This document shows positions 18,050-26,541 of a DNA stretch of 64,000 nucleotides, piece after piece. Every line of letters begins with the position of its first letter. Position 1 is the first letter of the stretch. The notes below the pieces were generated by a model. That model did no database searches. It was given only the letters and a program-made list of their open reading frames with translations, and was not told the origin of the DNA. The translations under genes and the position numbers were made by a program. The DNA is from Rhodocyclaceae bacterium (GTDB taxonomy: Bacteria; Pseudomonadota; Gammaproteobacteria; Burkholderiales; Usitatibacteraceae). The stretch covers positions 1 to 64,000 of the forward strand of contig JADCIX010000020.1 of the NCBI GenBank assembly GCA_020247545.1. Direction: 5' to 3'.

Positions 18050-18813
18050 GAGTGTATATCGGTCACAACGGGCGTATGGTCAGACGGCCGCTCGAGCTTG
18101 CGCGGCTCGACATCGATGACCGAGCCCTTCGTTTCCGCCGCCAAATTTTTCGTGAGCAGGATATGGTCGATGCGTAATCCCAAGTTGCGCTTGAAACCAT
18201 TCATCCGGTAGTCCCACCACGTAAAGCTCTTCTCGGCTTGCTTGAATAGTCGAAAGCTATCGACCAAGCCAAGTGCAATGAGCGCCTCGAAGTGCTTGCG
18301 TTCTGGCACCGACACCAACACCTGGCCCTCCCATGCTTTGGGATCGTGCACGTCCCGATCTTCCGGTGCGATGTTGTAGTCGCCCAGCAGCGCCACATCG
18401 CCAAATTCTGCAATGGCATTTGCCATGTAGCCGCGCAGCGCGGTCAGCCACGCCATCTTGTACTGATATTTTTCAGAATCAAGCGATTGGCCGTTCACAA
18501 TGTAAACGTTGACGACACGCACGCCATCAATCGTTGCCGCAATGACGCGCTTTTGTTCATCCGCATAACCCGGCATGTCCTTGGCGACGTCTTCGGGTTT
18601 ACTGCGCGAAAGTATTGCCACGCCGTTGTAGGTCTTTTGGCCGTTGAAAACGGCGTGATACCCGGCATCTTCAATAGCCTCCAGCGGGAATTTTGCATCT
18701 TCGAGCTTTAATTCTTGCAGGCAGAGCACGTCGACCGGGGATGTCTTCAACCACTCCAGAACATGAGGCAAACGGACATTTAGCGAATTGATGTTCCATG
18801 TAGCGAGTTTCAT
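18046..18813 (-). CDS. xthA: Exodeoxyribonuclease III
   Basis: 255 residues, an AP endonuclease and 3'-5' exonuclease of base-excision repair. Key blocks: MKLATWNINSLNVRL, CLQELKLEDAKFP (metal-binding Glu), NGVAILS, LLGDYNIAPEDRDVHDP (catalytic Asp/Asn), and LRIDHILLT and PSDHTPVV at the end. The ATG at 18813 was preferred to the one three codons earlier because the family starts MKLATWN. Its ribosome-binding site (GGGA) lies in one arm of a repeat-type palindrome at 18821-18840. Confidence 0.93.
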   Translation of the reverse strand: MKLATWNINSLNVRLPHVLEWLKTSPVDVLCLQELKLEDAKFPLEAIEDAGYHAVFNGQKTYNGVAILSRSKPEDVAKDMPGYADEQKRVIAATIDGVRVVNVYIVNGQSLDSEKYQYKMAWLTALRGYMANAIAEFGDVALLGDYNIAPEDRDVHDPKAWEGQVLVSVPERKHFEALIALGLVDSFRLFKQAEKSFTWWDYRMNGFKRNLGLRIDHILLTKNLAAETKGSVIDVEPRKLERPSDHTPVVTDIHS

Positions 18814-18820
18814 TGTTGTC

Positions 18821-18840
18821 ATTCCCGTGCAGGCGGGAAT
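18821..18840. repeat. REP-like palindrome overlapping the xthA leader
   Basis: ATTCCCG-TGCAGG-CGGGAAT is a perfect 7-bp stem with a 6-nt loop. The wider sequence (GTCATTCCCGTGCAGGCGGGAATCCA) resembles dispersed repeats common in proteobacterial intergenic regions. A second imperfect arm pair (CCGCCTTCGCGGGAGCGG) follows at about 18881-18898. On the xthA strand the right arm supplies the GGGA that would act as ribosome-binding site. Confidence 0.6.
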
Positions 18841-18942
18841 CCAAGTTTGTGATTAACCGGTTGATGACCAAGATTAGGCTTCCGCCTTCGCGGGAGCGGC
18901 AGCCGTCGTGCGCTGTGCACCATTTGCATCTAACAAGTTTCG

Positions 18943-21024
18943 TTAAGCGGCCAACTTCATGCCGTTGTGGCGTAGCAGATGTTCGATTTCGGGCTTGCGC
19001 CCACGAAACGCGATGAAAGATTCCATTGCAGGTCGGCTGCCACCACGGGCCAACACCTCACGGCGGAACTTCGCCCCCGTCTCTTGATTAAGCACACCAC
19101 TTTCCTCAAAGGCAGCGTATGCATCAGCCGACAACACCTCGGCCCATTTGTAGCTGTAATAACCGGCGGCATACCCGCCACCAAAGATATGGCCGAAGGC
19201 GTGTGGCATCCGGTTAAAGCTTGGATACTGCACTACCGCGACTTGCTCGCGGACGCGTTGCACCAGCGCCATGATGTCCTCGCGTGTCGGATCAAAGTCA
19301 GTATGCGACTGCATATCAAGCAGTGCAAATTCAATCTGCCGCAGAAACTGCATCCCCGCCTGGAAGTTCTTCGCCGCGATCATCTTGTCAAACAACGATC
19401 GTGGCAACGGTTCGCCCGTCTCAACATGCGCCGTCATGTGGCGCAGCACATCCCATTCCCAGCAAAAATTTTCCATGAATTGTGACGGCAGCTCGACCGC
19501 ATCCCACTCCACGCCGTTGATGCCCGACACGCCCAACTCGTCGACCTCAGTCAGCAGCTGATGCAACCCGTGACCAAATTCGTGGAACAACGTGATGACA
19601 TCATCGTGTGTGAACAACGCCGGCCGCTGTTGATCACCACGGCCAACGGGTGCCGGGAAGTTACAGGTCATGAACGCAACCGGATGCTGTAACTTTCCAT
19701 GCGCCCGACGTCGATTGATCGCGTCGTCCATCCATGCGCCACCGCGTTTGTTCTCGCGCGCATACAGGTCAAAATAAAACTGGCCGATCAGCGCGCCATC
19801 TTTGTCGCGAACATCATAGAACTGTACGTCGGTGTGCCACGTCTCCGCCGTAGATTTTGCGAACGTGATGCCGTAGATCGACTCTACGACTCTAAACAGG
19901 CCGGCGATGACTTTGCTCTCCGGGAAGTACTGCTTAACGTCATTATCTGAAAACGCGTATCGCTGCTGCCGGAGTTTTTCAGAAACATATCCGACATCCC
20001 AAGCGTTGACCTCAGACATGTTGAAATGATCAGAAGCGAACGCCGTTAGCTCCTGCCAATCCTGCTCGGCGAACGGCCGCGACTTGGACGCCATCTCGTT
20101 CAAGAAATTGACGACGTCACCCGGTGTTTCTGCCATCTTTGCGGACAGTGAGACTTCAGCGTAGTTCTTGTAGCCCAGCAAAGAGGCAGACTCTTTGCGT
20201 AGCTCGAGAATGCGTTTGATCACCGCACTGTTGTCCCACTCGATTTTTGCGCCAAGCTCAGATGCTCTTGTGACATAGGCGCGGTACATCAGCTCCCGCA
20301 GCGGCTGATGGTCGGCGTATTGCATCACAGGCATGTAAGACGGTGCCTGCAATGTGAACTTCCAACCGGCCTGACCATCGGCTTTGGCAGATTCGCTTGC
20401 CGCTTGGATTACATCTGCGGGGAGCCCCGCCAACTCGGATTGGTCAACGACTACATGTCCAAACGCATTCGTTGCATCCAGCACGTTATCGTTGAACTTC
20501 GACATCAGCGTCGAGAGCTCTTCTTGAATAGCTTGGAACTTCGCTTTCTTTTCCGCACTCAACTCAGCGCCACCTAAGCGAAAGTCACGAATCTCGTTGT
20601 CGAGGGCTCGAATTTGCGCCGCGGTGAGGTCACCCCCAAAGTCGCCGACCGGCGTGCCGTTTGCGGCAAATGTGTCTGAAGATGTCCGTATTTGCTTGTA
20701 CTTTGTGAACAGCGCCTCGTTCTGCGAAAGCTGTGTCCAGAACTGTGTGATGGTCGGCAACATGCCGTTGTACGCGTCACGCAGCGCCGGAGAGTTCACC
20801 ACCGCGTTTAGATGCCCCACCACGCCCCAAGCGCGTCCCAACTTCTCCGTGACATCGTCAATCGGTGTCACCACGTTGGCCCAGGTGGGCGCTTCATTCG
20901 CAGCGGTGACTTGCCCCACCACCCGTTCTGCATCTGCGATTAACTCGTCGATGGCGGGCTTCACAAGTTCGGGGGAAAAAGAATGAAATTTGGGCAGTCC
21001 TGCAAAATCAAGAAGTGAATTCAT
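18943..21024 (-). CDS. prlC: Oligopeptidase A (M3 family zinc metallopeptidase)
   Basis: 693 residues from the ATG at 21024 (MNSLLDFAGLPKFHSF), close to the 680 of E. coli. The zinc motif is LFHEFGHGLHQLL (HExxH, about residue 485), with the third ligand Glu in VELPSQFMENFCWE. The cytoplasmic enzyme degrades oligopeptides, including cleaved signal peptides. Upstream in-frame ATGs exist but would extend through the dihydroorotase-like gene. It follows that gene by 52 bp on the same strand. Confidence 0.95.
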   Translation of the reverse strand: MNSLLDFAGLPKFHSFSPELVKPAIDELIADAERVVGQVTAANEAPTWANVVTPIDDVTEKLGRAWGVVGHLNAVVNSPALRDAYNGMLPTITQFWTQLSQNEALFTKYKQIRTSSDTFAANGTPVGDFGGDLTAAQIRALDNEIRDFRLGGAELSAEKKAKFQAIQEELSTLMSKFNDNVLDATNAFGHVVVDQSELAGLPADVIQAASESAKADGQAGWKFTLQAPSYMPVMQYADHQPLRELMYRAYVTRASELGAKIEWDNSAVIKRILELRKESASLLGYKNYAEVSLSAKMAETPGDVVNFLNEMASKSRPFAEQDWQELTAFASDHFNMSEVNAWDVGYVSEKLRQQRYAFSDNDVKQYFPESKVIAGLFRVVESIYGITFAKSTAETWHTDVQFYDVRDKDGALIGQFYFDLYARENKRGGAWMDDAINRRRAHGKLQHPVAFMTCNFPAPVGRGDQQRPALFTHDDVITLFHEFGHGLHQLLTEVDELGVSGINGVEWDAVELPSQFMENFCWEWDVLRHMTAHVETGEPLPRSLFDKMIAAKNFQAGMQFLRQIEFALLDMQSHTDFDPTREDIMALVQRVREQVAVVQYPSFNRMPHAFGHIFGGGYAAGYYSYKWAEVLSADAYAAFEESGVLNQETGAKFRREVLARGGSRPAMESFIAFRGRKPEIEHLLRHNGMKLAA

Positions 21025-21076
21025 CGCGCGCCCATCCAGTGCGTTATGGTGTGAATCGAAAAAACCAGGGAGCGAC

Positions 21077-22363
21077 TTATGCTGTGTAAACGATGCGCCC
21101 TGCACAAATTGTATGCGTAACCTTGCCCTGCATTTCACGGGCCAGATATGGTGTGTTCTTCCCCTGCGAGACCAGGGTTTCACGGGTGACGGCCCAAAAT
21201 GCGCGCGGATCGAAAATACAAACGTCAGCTGGCGCTCCTGCAATAAATCGCCCTTGAGACTTACCGAGTACCTCTGCGGCATTGACGGTGATTCTTGCAA
21301 GTGCGGTTGGCAAGGGGACGTTTGCATGCTCGGCCCACTTTAGCGTTAGCGGCAGCAGCATTTCGAGGCCCGAGGCACCGGGCGTGGCTTCGCCGAACGG
21401 CACATTTTTTTCGTCTTCGTCGGTCGGCGTGTGATCCGAGCAAATGGCGTTGATTGTTCCGTCGATCACACCAGCAGACAATGCATCCCGATCCGAGGGC
21501 GAACGCAGCGGTGGGGAAAAACGATACTGCGAATCAAAGTAACCAATATCGCGATCGGTGAGCAGCAGGTGGTGGATACCCACGTCGGCTGTCAGCGGCA
21601 AACCTTCGCCCTTTGCTCGACGCACGAGCTCAACACCAGCCGCAGAAGAAAGCCGCGCCAGATGGACCCGCGCTCTGGTCTCGCGCATCAGGGTTGTGAT
21701 GGTGGCAATTGCAACCGTTTCTGCACTAGACGGAATACCCGCAAGACCTAACCGCGATGCAACTTCCCCATCATGCGCAATACCGCCACGCGCGAGAAAT
21801 GCATTTTCGGGCCGTAGCCAGATGGTGAAACCATAAGTTGCAGCGTACTGCATCGCGCGATACAACACACTCGTATCAACAATCGGTCGATCCGCTTGAA
21901 AGAAACCGATGCAGCCAGCCTCGGCTAGCTCGAGCATTTCGGCTAATTTTTCCCCCTTCAGACCCGCCGTCAACGCACCAAGCGGGTAAATGCGGGCTTG
22001 ATTCAGCGTCCAGCCACGACGCTTCAGCATTTCCACCAAGCCCGGCTCATCAAGCACCGGCTCGGTGTCGGGCGGGCACACGAGCGAAGTGACCCCTCCG
22101 GCTGAAGCCGCCATGAGTTCTGACTCGAGTGTTGCCTTATGTTCATAACCAGGCTCTCTAAGGCGCGCGCACAAATCAACCAAGCCCGGGGCGACGACCT
22201 TGCCCGCAGCATCGATGACTTTATCGGCCACAAAACCACTCGGCGCTTCGTTGCCCACTGAAGAAACAATGGCGTCCTCAATGTACAAATTGACGTGTTC
22301 ATCACGAGCGTTGATACCAATGGAGGGATCAATCAGGCGTCCATTTCGAATCTCTAGTTTCAT
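21077..22363 (-). CDS. pyrC': Inactive dihydroorotase-like subunit (PyrC', pseudo-DHOase)
   Basis: 428 residues with the amidohydrolase fold of class I dihydroorotases. The first metal motif, normally D-x-H-x-H-L-R-E-P-G, reads D63-L-C65-A-R67-LREPG here: both metal-binding histidines are replaced by Cys and Arg. Known examples in Pseudomonas (PyrC') are catalytically dead and form a complex needed for aspartate transcarbamoylase assembly. The gene starts within the last codons of pyrB (4-nt overlap), as there. A real, active dihydroorotase must be encoded elsewhere. The remaining family landmarks ([30 protein letters not shown]) are intact, so this is not simple decay. Confidence 0.88.
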   Translation of the reverse strand: MKLEIRNGRLIDPSIGINARDEHVNLYIEDAIVSSVGNEAPSGFVADKVIDAAGKVVAPGLVDLCARLREPGYEHKATLESELMAASAGGVTSLVCPPDTEPVLDEPGLVEMLKRRGWTLNQARIYPLGALTAGLKGEKLAEMLELAEAGCIGFFQADRPIVDTSVLYRAMQYAATYGFTIWLRPENAFLARGGIAHDGEVASRLGLAGIPSSAETVAIATITTLMRETRARVHLARLSSAAGVELVRRAKGEGLPLTADVGIHHLLLTDRDIGYFDSQYRFSPPLRSPSDRDALSAGVIDGTINAICSDHTPTDEDEKNVPFGEATPGASGLEMLLPLTLKWAEHANVPLPTALARITVNAAEVLGKSQGRFIAGAPADVCIFDPRAFWAVTRETLVSQGKNTPYLAREMQGKVTHTICAGRIVYTA

Positions 22364-23358
22364 GCGGACTCTCCCCGGCCTGCACCGACCATCGACATCA
22401 CTGCCATCCGCACCGCGATGCCAAACGTGACCTGCGGCAGTATCACCGCCTGCCTGCCATCCGCAATCGTGGATTCAATCTCGACCCCACGATTCATTGG
22501 ACCAGGGTGCATCACAATCGCATCGGGCTTGGCGCGTGCGAGTTTTTCTGCGGTCAACCCATAACTCTTGAAAAACTCCTGTGCGCTGGGCAGCAGCGGG
22601 CCTTCCATACGTTCGTTTTGCAAGCGCAACATCATCACCACGTCGCAGCCCTCGATGCCGCGCATCATGTCGTGATGCACTGACACACCCATCCGCTCAC
22701 ATTCCGTTGGGATCAAAGTCTTCGGCCCGATCACCCGCACATCCGGGCAGCCGAGTGTGGTTAGCGCATGAATTCCCGAGCGCGCAACCCGCGAATGCAG
22801 GATATCGCCGACGATGGCAACGCTTAAATTGTGAAAGGACTTTTTGTAGTGCCGGATCGTATACATATCGAGCAGGCCCTGCGTCGGGTGGGCGTGGCGC
22901 CCGTCCCCGGCGTTAATGACGGCCACGTTCGGCCGGACTGCGTTGACATGCTTAGCGATTAAGTGCGCCGCGCCTGACTGTGCATGTCGCACGACGAACA
23001 TGTCTGCATCCATCGCGATCAGGTTATCGATCGTGTCAACCAGCGACTCACCCTTGGAAGTTGACGAGGCGTTGATGTTGAGATTGATGACGTCGGCCGA
23101 AAGGCGTTTTGCGGCGATCTCAAAAGTGGTCCGGGTGCGCGTGGAGTTTTCAAAAAACAAATTGAAGACCGACTTTCCGCGCAGTAGCGGCACCTTTTTC
23201 ACCTCGCGATCACCAACGGAGACAAACTGATCGGCGGTATCGAGAATGTTTTCGATGATGGCCTTGGGCAGACCCTCTGTGGTGAGTAGGTGTCTGAGTC
23301 TTTTGTCAGGCGTCAGTTGGGGATTCACAGTCAACATCCGGTTTACCTTGTCTTTCAA
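22360..23358 (-). CDS. pyrB: Aspartate carbamoyltransferase catalytic subunit
   Basis: 332 residues. It makes carbamoyl-aspartate in de novo pyrimidine synthesis. The carbamoyl-phosphate loop [13 protein letters not shown], the [12 protein letters not shown] block, and [13 protein letters not shown] near the C-terminus are all present. The N-terminus is longer than the E. coli chain, as is usual for class A enzymes that pair with PyrC'. No pyrI is present. The start overlaps the pyrR stop by 4 nt; an internal ATG at 23337 is also possible. Confidence 0.95.
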   Translation of the reverse strand: MKDKVNRMLTVNPQLTPDKRLRHLLTTEGLPKAIIENILDTADQFVSVGDREVKKVPLLRGKSVFNLFFENSTRTRTTFEIAAKRLSADVINLNINASSTSKGESLVDTIDNLIAMDADMFVVRHAQSGAAHLIAKHVNAVRPNVAVINAGDGRHAHPTQGLLDMYTIRHYKKSFHNLSVAIVGDILHSRVARSGIHALTTLGCPDVRVIGPKTLIPTECERMGVSVHHDMMRGIEGCDVVMMLRLQNERMEGPLLPSAQEFFKSYGLTAEKLARAKPDAIVMHPGPMNRGVEIESTIADGRQAVILPQVTFGIAVRMAVMSMVGAGRGESA

Positions 23359-23837
23359 CCTTCAAGAATTTCGAATCGCAGCGCACCACCCGTATTGGTG
23401 AGTTCGAGTTTCTGCGAGCCCGCCAGCGGCATTGTGATCGCAATGTAATCCGCCTGCACTGGCAGCTCACGCCCACCGCGATCGACCAGCGCCGCGAGCT
23501 TCACGCTGGCTGGTCGCCCAAAATCAAACAGCTCGTTGAGAGCGGCGCGGACCGTGCGCCCGGATTGAAGCACATCATCGACCAGCAGAATATGTTGGCC
23601 ATTAACATCAAAGCCAAATTCCGTCTTGTTCTTCTGCGGATGTAAACCGCGGGTTGCGTAATCGTCGCGGTGCAACGTGACCGCGACGCGACCAACCCGT
23701 GTGGCACCGATCTTGGCGGCGAGTTTATCCGCCACCCAAACACCACCCGTATGGATACCAACGACACCAATATCTGGCGTGGTATTTCCGATTTTCTCAG
23801 CCAGTACGGTGATCAGCTGTTCCGCATCAAGCTGCAT
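23355..23837 (-). CDS. pyrR: PyrR-type uracil phosphoribosyltransferase/regulator
   Basis: 160 residues from the ATG at 23837 ([16 protein letters not shown]). A type I phosphoribosyltransferase fold with the PRPP loop [21 protein letters not shown]. In Gram-positive bacteria PyrR is an RNA-binding attenuation regulator; in proteobacteria of this gene order it is proposed to regulate pyrBC', but the mechanism is less clear. I see no obvious attenuator, and any would have to lie upstream of yqgE because the genes overlap. The stop overlaps the pyrB start. Confidence 0.9.
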   Translation of the reverse strand: MQLDAEQLITVLAEKIGNTTPDIGVVGIHTGGVWVADKLAAKIGATRVGRVAVTLHRDDYATRGLHPQKNKTEFGFDVNGQHILLVDDVLQSGRTVRAALNELFDFGRPASVKLAALVDRGGRELPVQADYIAITMPLAGSQKLELTNTGGALRFEILEG

Positions 23838-24318
23838 GGTTTGTGTCCCCCTGTGCCTGCACTGCATATTCGTTCAGCCACGATTGCAAAATCACTGCCG
23901 CCGCGAACGCGTCAAGTTTGTCCTTTTGCTCTCGACCCGTAATGCCCCTCTCAACAAGCTGCCGCGAGGCCTCGGTAGAGCTTAGCGTTTCGTCCACGTA
24001 GACCACAGGTCGCTTGAAATTTTCTTGCAAACGATTGCCGAATTTTTTCGCCAGGTGTGCAATTTTGTGCGGCTGGTCGTCCGCGTGGCGCGGCTGTCCG
24101 ACGACAAACTGATCCGGCTGCCATTCATTAAAGAGTTTTGCGATCGCCGCAAGCCGATCGACATTTGATGCGGCGTGGATAGTGGTCAATGGTGCGGCTA
24201 AGCCAATGCTCACGTTGCCGGTTGCGACACCAATACGTCTCTCGCCAAAATCAAAACCCATGACTGTGGAGTGCTCTGTCAACCCTGACTTAATTCCCAA
24301 CTGCGCGGCGCTGCTCAA
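23827..24318 (-). CDS. ruvX: Holliday-junction resolvase-like protein RuvX/YqgF
   Basis: 163 residues with the RNase H-like fold: MGFDFGERRIGVATG (first catalytic Asp), FVVGQPRHADDQPHKI, VVYVDETLSSTEASRQL and KDKLDAFAAAVILQSWL (last Asp). In E. coli YqgF is essential and takes part in 5' processing of 16S rRNA; resolvase activity is reported for some homologues. The start at 24318 overlaps the yqgE stop (4 nt), which supports the slightly long N-terminus. Confidence 0.92.
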   Translation of the reverse strand: MSSAAQLGIKSGLTEHSTVMGFDFGERRIGVATGNVSIGLAAPLTTIHAASNVDRLAAIAKLFNEWQPDQFVVGQPRHADDQPHKIAHLAKKFGNRLQENFKRPVVYVDETLSSTEASRQLVERGITGREQKDKLDAFAAAVILQSWLNEYAVQAQGDTNHAA

Positions 24319-24878
24319 GCGTGCCCCACCGTATCCGACAACATCGCCGGATGGAACCCCAGCTTTTGCATTGCCGCCAGCAGCTTGTCTTCGGGGGGAA
24401 GGTCGAAAATCAAATTTGCATCCGCCTCAACCGTCAGCCAGCCGTTTCGCTTAATTTCTTCTTCAAGCTGGCCCGGCGACCATCCCGCGTACCCTAACGT
24501 CACGAGCACGCGGTTGGGGCCTTCGCCGCGGGCGATGGCTTCCAAGATATCCTTCGACGTCGTCATGCCGATATCCTCATCAATCTTCAGGGTCGAGTTC
24601 CAGTCACCCAGCGGTTGATGCAGGACAAAACCACATTCGACTTTCACAGGGCCGCCGAAATGGACCGCGTCGTATTTCACGGCGTCATCTTCGAGGGCAA
24701 TATTGACCTGCTCAAATAGGTGGCCGACCGTGATATCGATCGGCTTATTAATGACCAACCCAATCGCACCTTTGTCCGAATGCTCACAGATGTAAGTCAG
24801 CGTTTTGGAAAAATGCGGGTCAGCCATGCCGGGCATGGCGATTAAAAAATGGTTGGTCAAATTGATGGTTTCCATCAA
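24315..24878 (-). CDS. yqgE: YqgE/AlgH family protein
   Basis: 187 residues. Family landmarks: FLIAMPGMADPHFSKTLTYICEHSDKGAIGLVINKP near the N-terminus, then VHFGGPV and TLGYAGWSPGQLEEEI. The structure is known in homologues but the function is not; AlgH was linked to alginate regulation in Pseudomonas. It heads the yqgE-ruvX-pyrR-pyrB-pyrC' cluster, in which all junctions overlap by about 4-11 nt, so it should be one transcript starting around 24880-24945. Confidence 0.92.
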   Translation of the reverse strand: MMETINLTNHFLIAMPGMADPHFSKTLTYICEHSDKGAIGLVINKPIDITVGHLFEQVNIALEDDAVKYDAVHFGGPVKVECGFVLHQPLGDWNSTLKIDEDIGMTTSKDILEAIARGEGPNRVLVTLGYAGWSPGQLEEEIKRNGWLTVEADANLIFDLPPEDKLLAAMQKLGFHPAMLSDTVGHA

Positions 24879-24946
24879 AATGAAATTTTACGTGAATCCC
24901 CCTATGCGCGCCAGCGTTTTGGCGCATTGCTGACAAGAAATCTCCT

Positions 24947-26371
24947 ATGAAAAGTGTCTTGTTCTGGTTTCGGCGCGATCTGCGCGTAGCTGACAACGCG
25001 GGGCTCTATCACGCGCTTGAATCTGGTGGGCGTGTTTACTGCACGTTTATCTTTGACCGCGACATCTTGGACAAACTACCATCCAGGGCGGATCGGCGGG
25101 TCGAATTTATTTGGGAGTCGTTGCAAGAAGTTCACCAACAGCTCGTCGCCAATGGTGGCGGGCTCATCGTACGTCACGCGTCGGCCAAGAGCGAAATTCC
25201 CAAGCTTGCCGCAGAGCTTGGCGTGAATGCGGTGTATACCAACGAGGACTACGAGCCGGCGGCGATCGCGCGTGATCGCGGAGTTGCCCTGGAACTCAAC
25301 AAACATTCCATCGGCTTTGAAGCGTTTAAGGACACGGTGGTTTTTGAAAAGAGCGAAGTTCTGACGTTGGCGGGAAAGCCGTTTAGCGTGTTCACACCCT
25401 ACAAAAATGCCTGGCTGAAAAAGGTTAGTGATGCGGATCTCAAGCCTTTTCCCAGCGAGCAGCTCCTCGATCGGCTAGCACCTGTCGACTCTCCCGCCGC
25501 CATGCCCTCATTGGCATCGATGGGTTTCGAGACGACTAACATCAAATCGATACTGACATGCGGCATGTCGGGTGCTGCGCAACTTAGGGACGACTTCATT
25601 AACCGTATCGCGGACTACAAAGATGCCCGCGACTTTCCAGCGGTCAAAGGCGTCTCGTATCTGAGTACACATAATCGCTTTGGCACCATTTCCATCCGCG
25701 AGCTGGCGACGGTCGCGCACGCAGAAACGGTGCGCCGCAAGAACATCGGCGCGGAGACATGGCTCGCAGAGCTCATTTGGCGCGACTTCTATTTTCAGAT
25801 CCTCTGGCATTCACCACACGCGGCTGTCAGCGCCTACAAGCCCGAATATGATCAGCTCGCATGGCAAAACGACCAAGAACTGTTCGCCGCGTGGTGCGAA
25901 GCGCGTACCGGGTATCCGATTATTGACGCGGCCATGCGCCAGCTCAACCAAACCGGTTATATGCACAATCGGCTGCGAATGATCGTGGCAAGCTTCTTGA
26001 CCAAGGATTTGTTGATCGATTGGCGCTGGGGCGAAAAATACTTCGCCGACAACCTCAACGACTTTGACCTTTCGGCAAACAACGGCGGCTGGCAGTGGGC
26101 GGCTTCGACGGGTTGTGATGCGCAGCCTTACTTTCGGATATTCAACCCGATCACACAGAGTGAGCGGTTTGATCCAAAGGGTAAGTTCATCCGTCGCTAC
26201 ATTCCCGAGCTTTCCAACCTGCCGGATAAATTTATCCACGCACCTTGGACCCTGCCCCCGATGGACGCACAAGCGACCAACTTTGTATTGGGCCGCGACT
26301 ACCCAGCGCCGATTGTCGATCACGCTCTGCAGCGCGAAAAGGCGTTGGCGATGTACAAAGCGGTGCGCTAA
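24947..26371 (+). CDS. phrB: Deoxyribodipyrimidine photolyase (class I)
   Basis: 474 residues. A light-driven flavoenzyme that splits cyclobutane pyrimidine dimers. The N-terminal alpha/beta domain starts VLFWFRRDLRVADNAGL; the FAD domain has LSTHNRFGTISIREL, AELIWRDFYFQIL, and the C-terminal WAASTGCDAQPYFRIFNP with FIHAPW further on. These are hallmarks of class I CPD photolyases, though cryptochrome-like relatives share them. It is a single gene, divergent from yqgE, with a stem-loop after the stop (26378-26398). Confidence 0.93.
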   Translation: MKSVLFWFRRDLRVADNAGLYHALESGGRVYCTFIFDRDILDKLPSRADRRVEFIWESLQEVHQQLVANGGGLIVRHASAKSEIPKLAAELGVNAVYTNEDYEPAAIARDRGVALELNKHSIGFEAFKDTVVFEKSEVLTLAGKPFSVFTPYKNAWLKKVSDADLKPFPSEQLLDRLAPVDSPAAMPSLASMGFETTNIKSILTCGMSGAAQLRDDFINRIADYKDARDFPAVKGVSYLSTHNRFGTISIRELATVAHAETVRRKNIGAETWLAELIWRDFYFQILWHSPHAAVSAYKPEYDQLAWQNDQELFAAWCEARTGYPIIDAAMRQLNQTGYMHNRLRMIVASFLTKDLLIDWRWGEKYFADNLNDFDLSANNGGWQWAASTGCDAQPYFRIFNPITQSERFDPKGKFIRRYIPELSNLPDKFIHAPWTLPPMDAQATNFVLGRDYPAPIVDHALQREKALAMYKAVR

Positions 26372-26377
26372 ACCTGT

Positions 26378-26398
26378 TCGCCTCTCGCAAGGAGGCGA
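26378..26398 (+). terminator. Stem-loop after photolyase gene
   Basis: TCGCCTC-TCGCAAG-GAGGCGA is a perfect 7-bp stem with a 7-nt loop just after the photolyase stop. There is no clean T-run behind it, so it may only slow transcription or protect the 3' end. Confidence 0.35.
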
Positions 26399-26541
26399 CT
26401 CCTTGAGGAGCGATTGTTTCAGTCCGGCGGAAGCAATGCAGCTGAACCACTCTCCCGTGTTCGCGTCTATAGGCTTACGCTAGCGCACTCTCGCTATGTC
26501 TACCTTGACTGTCAACGTTTTCACCTCTAAGGCCATCTGCG

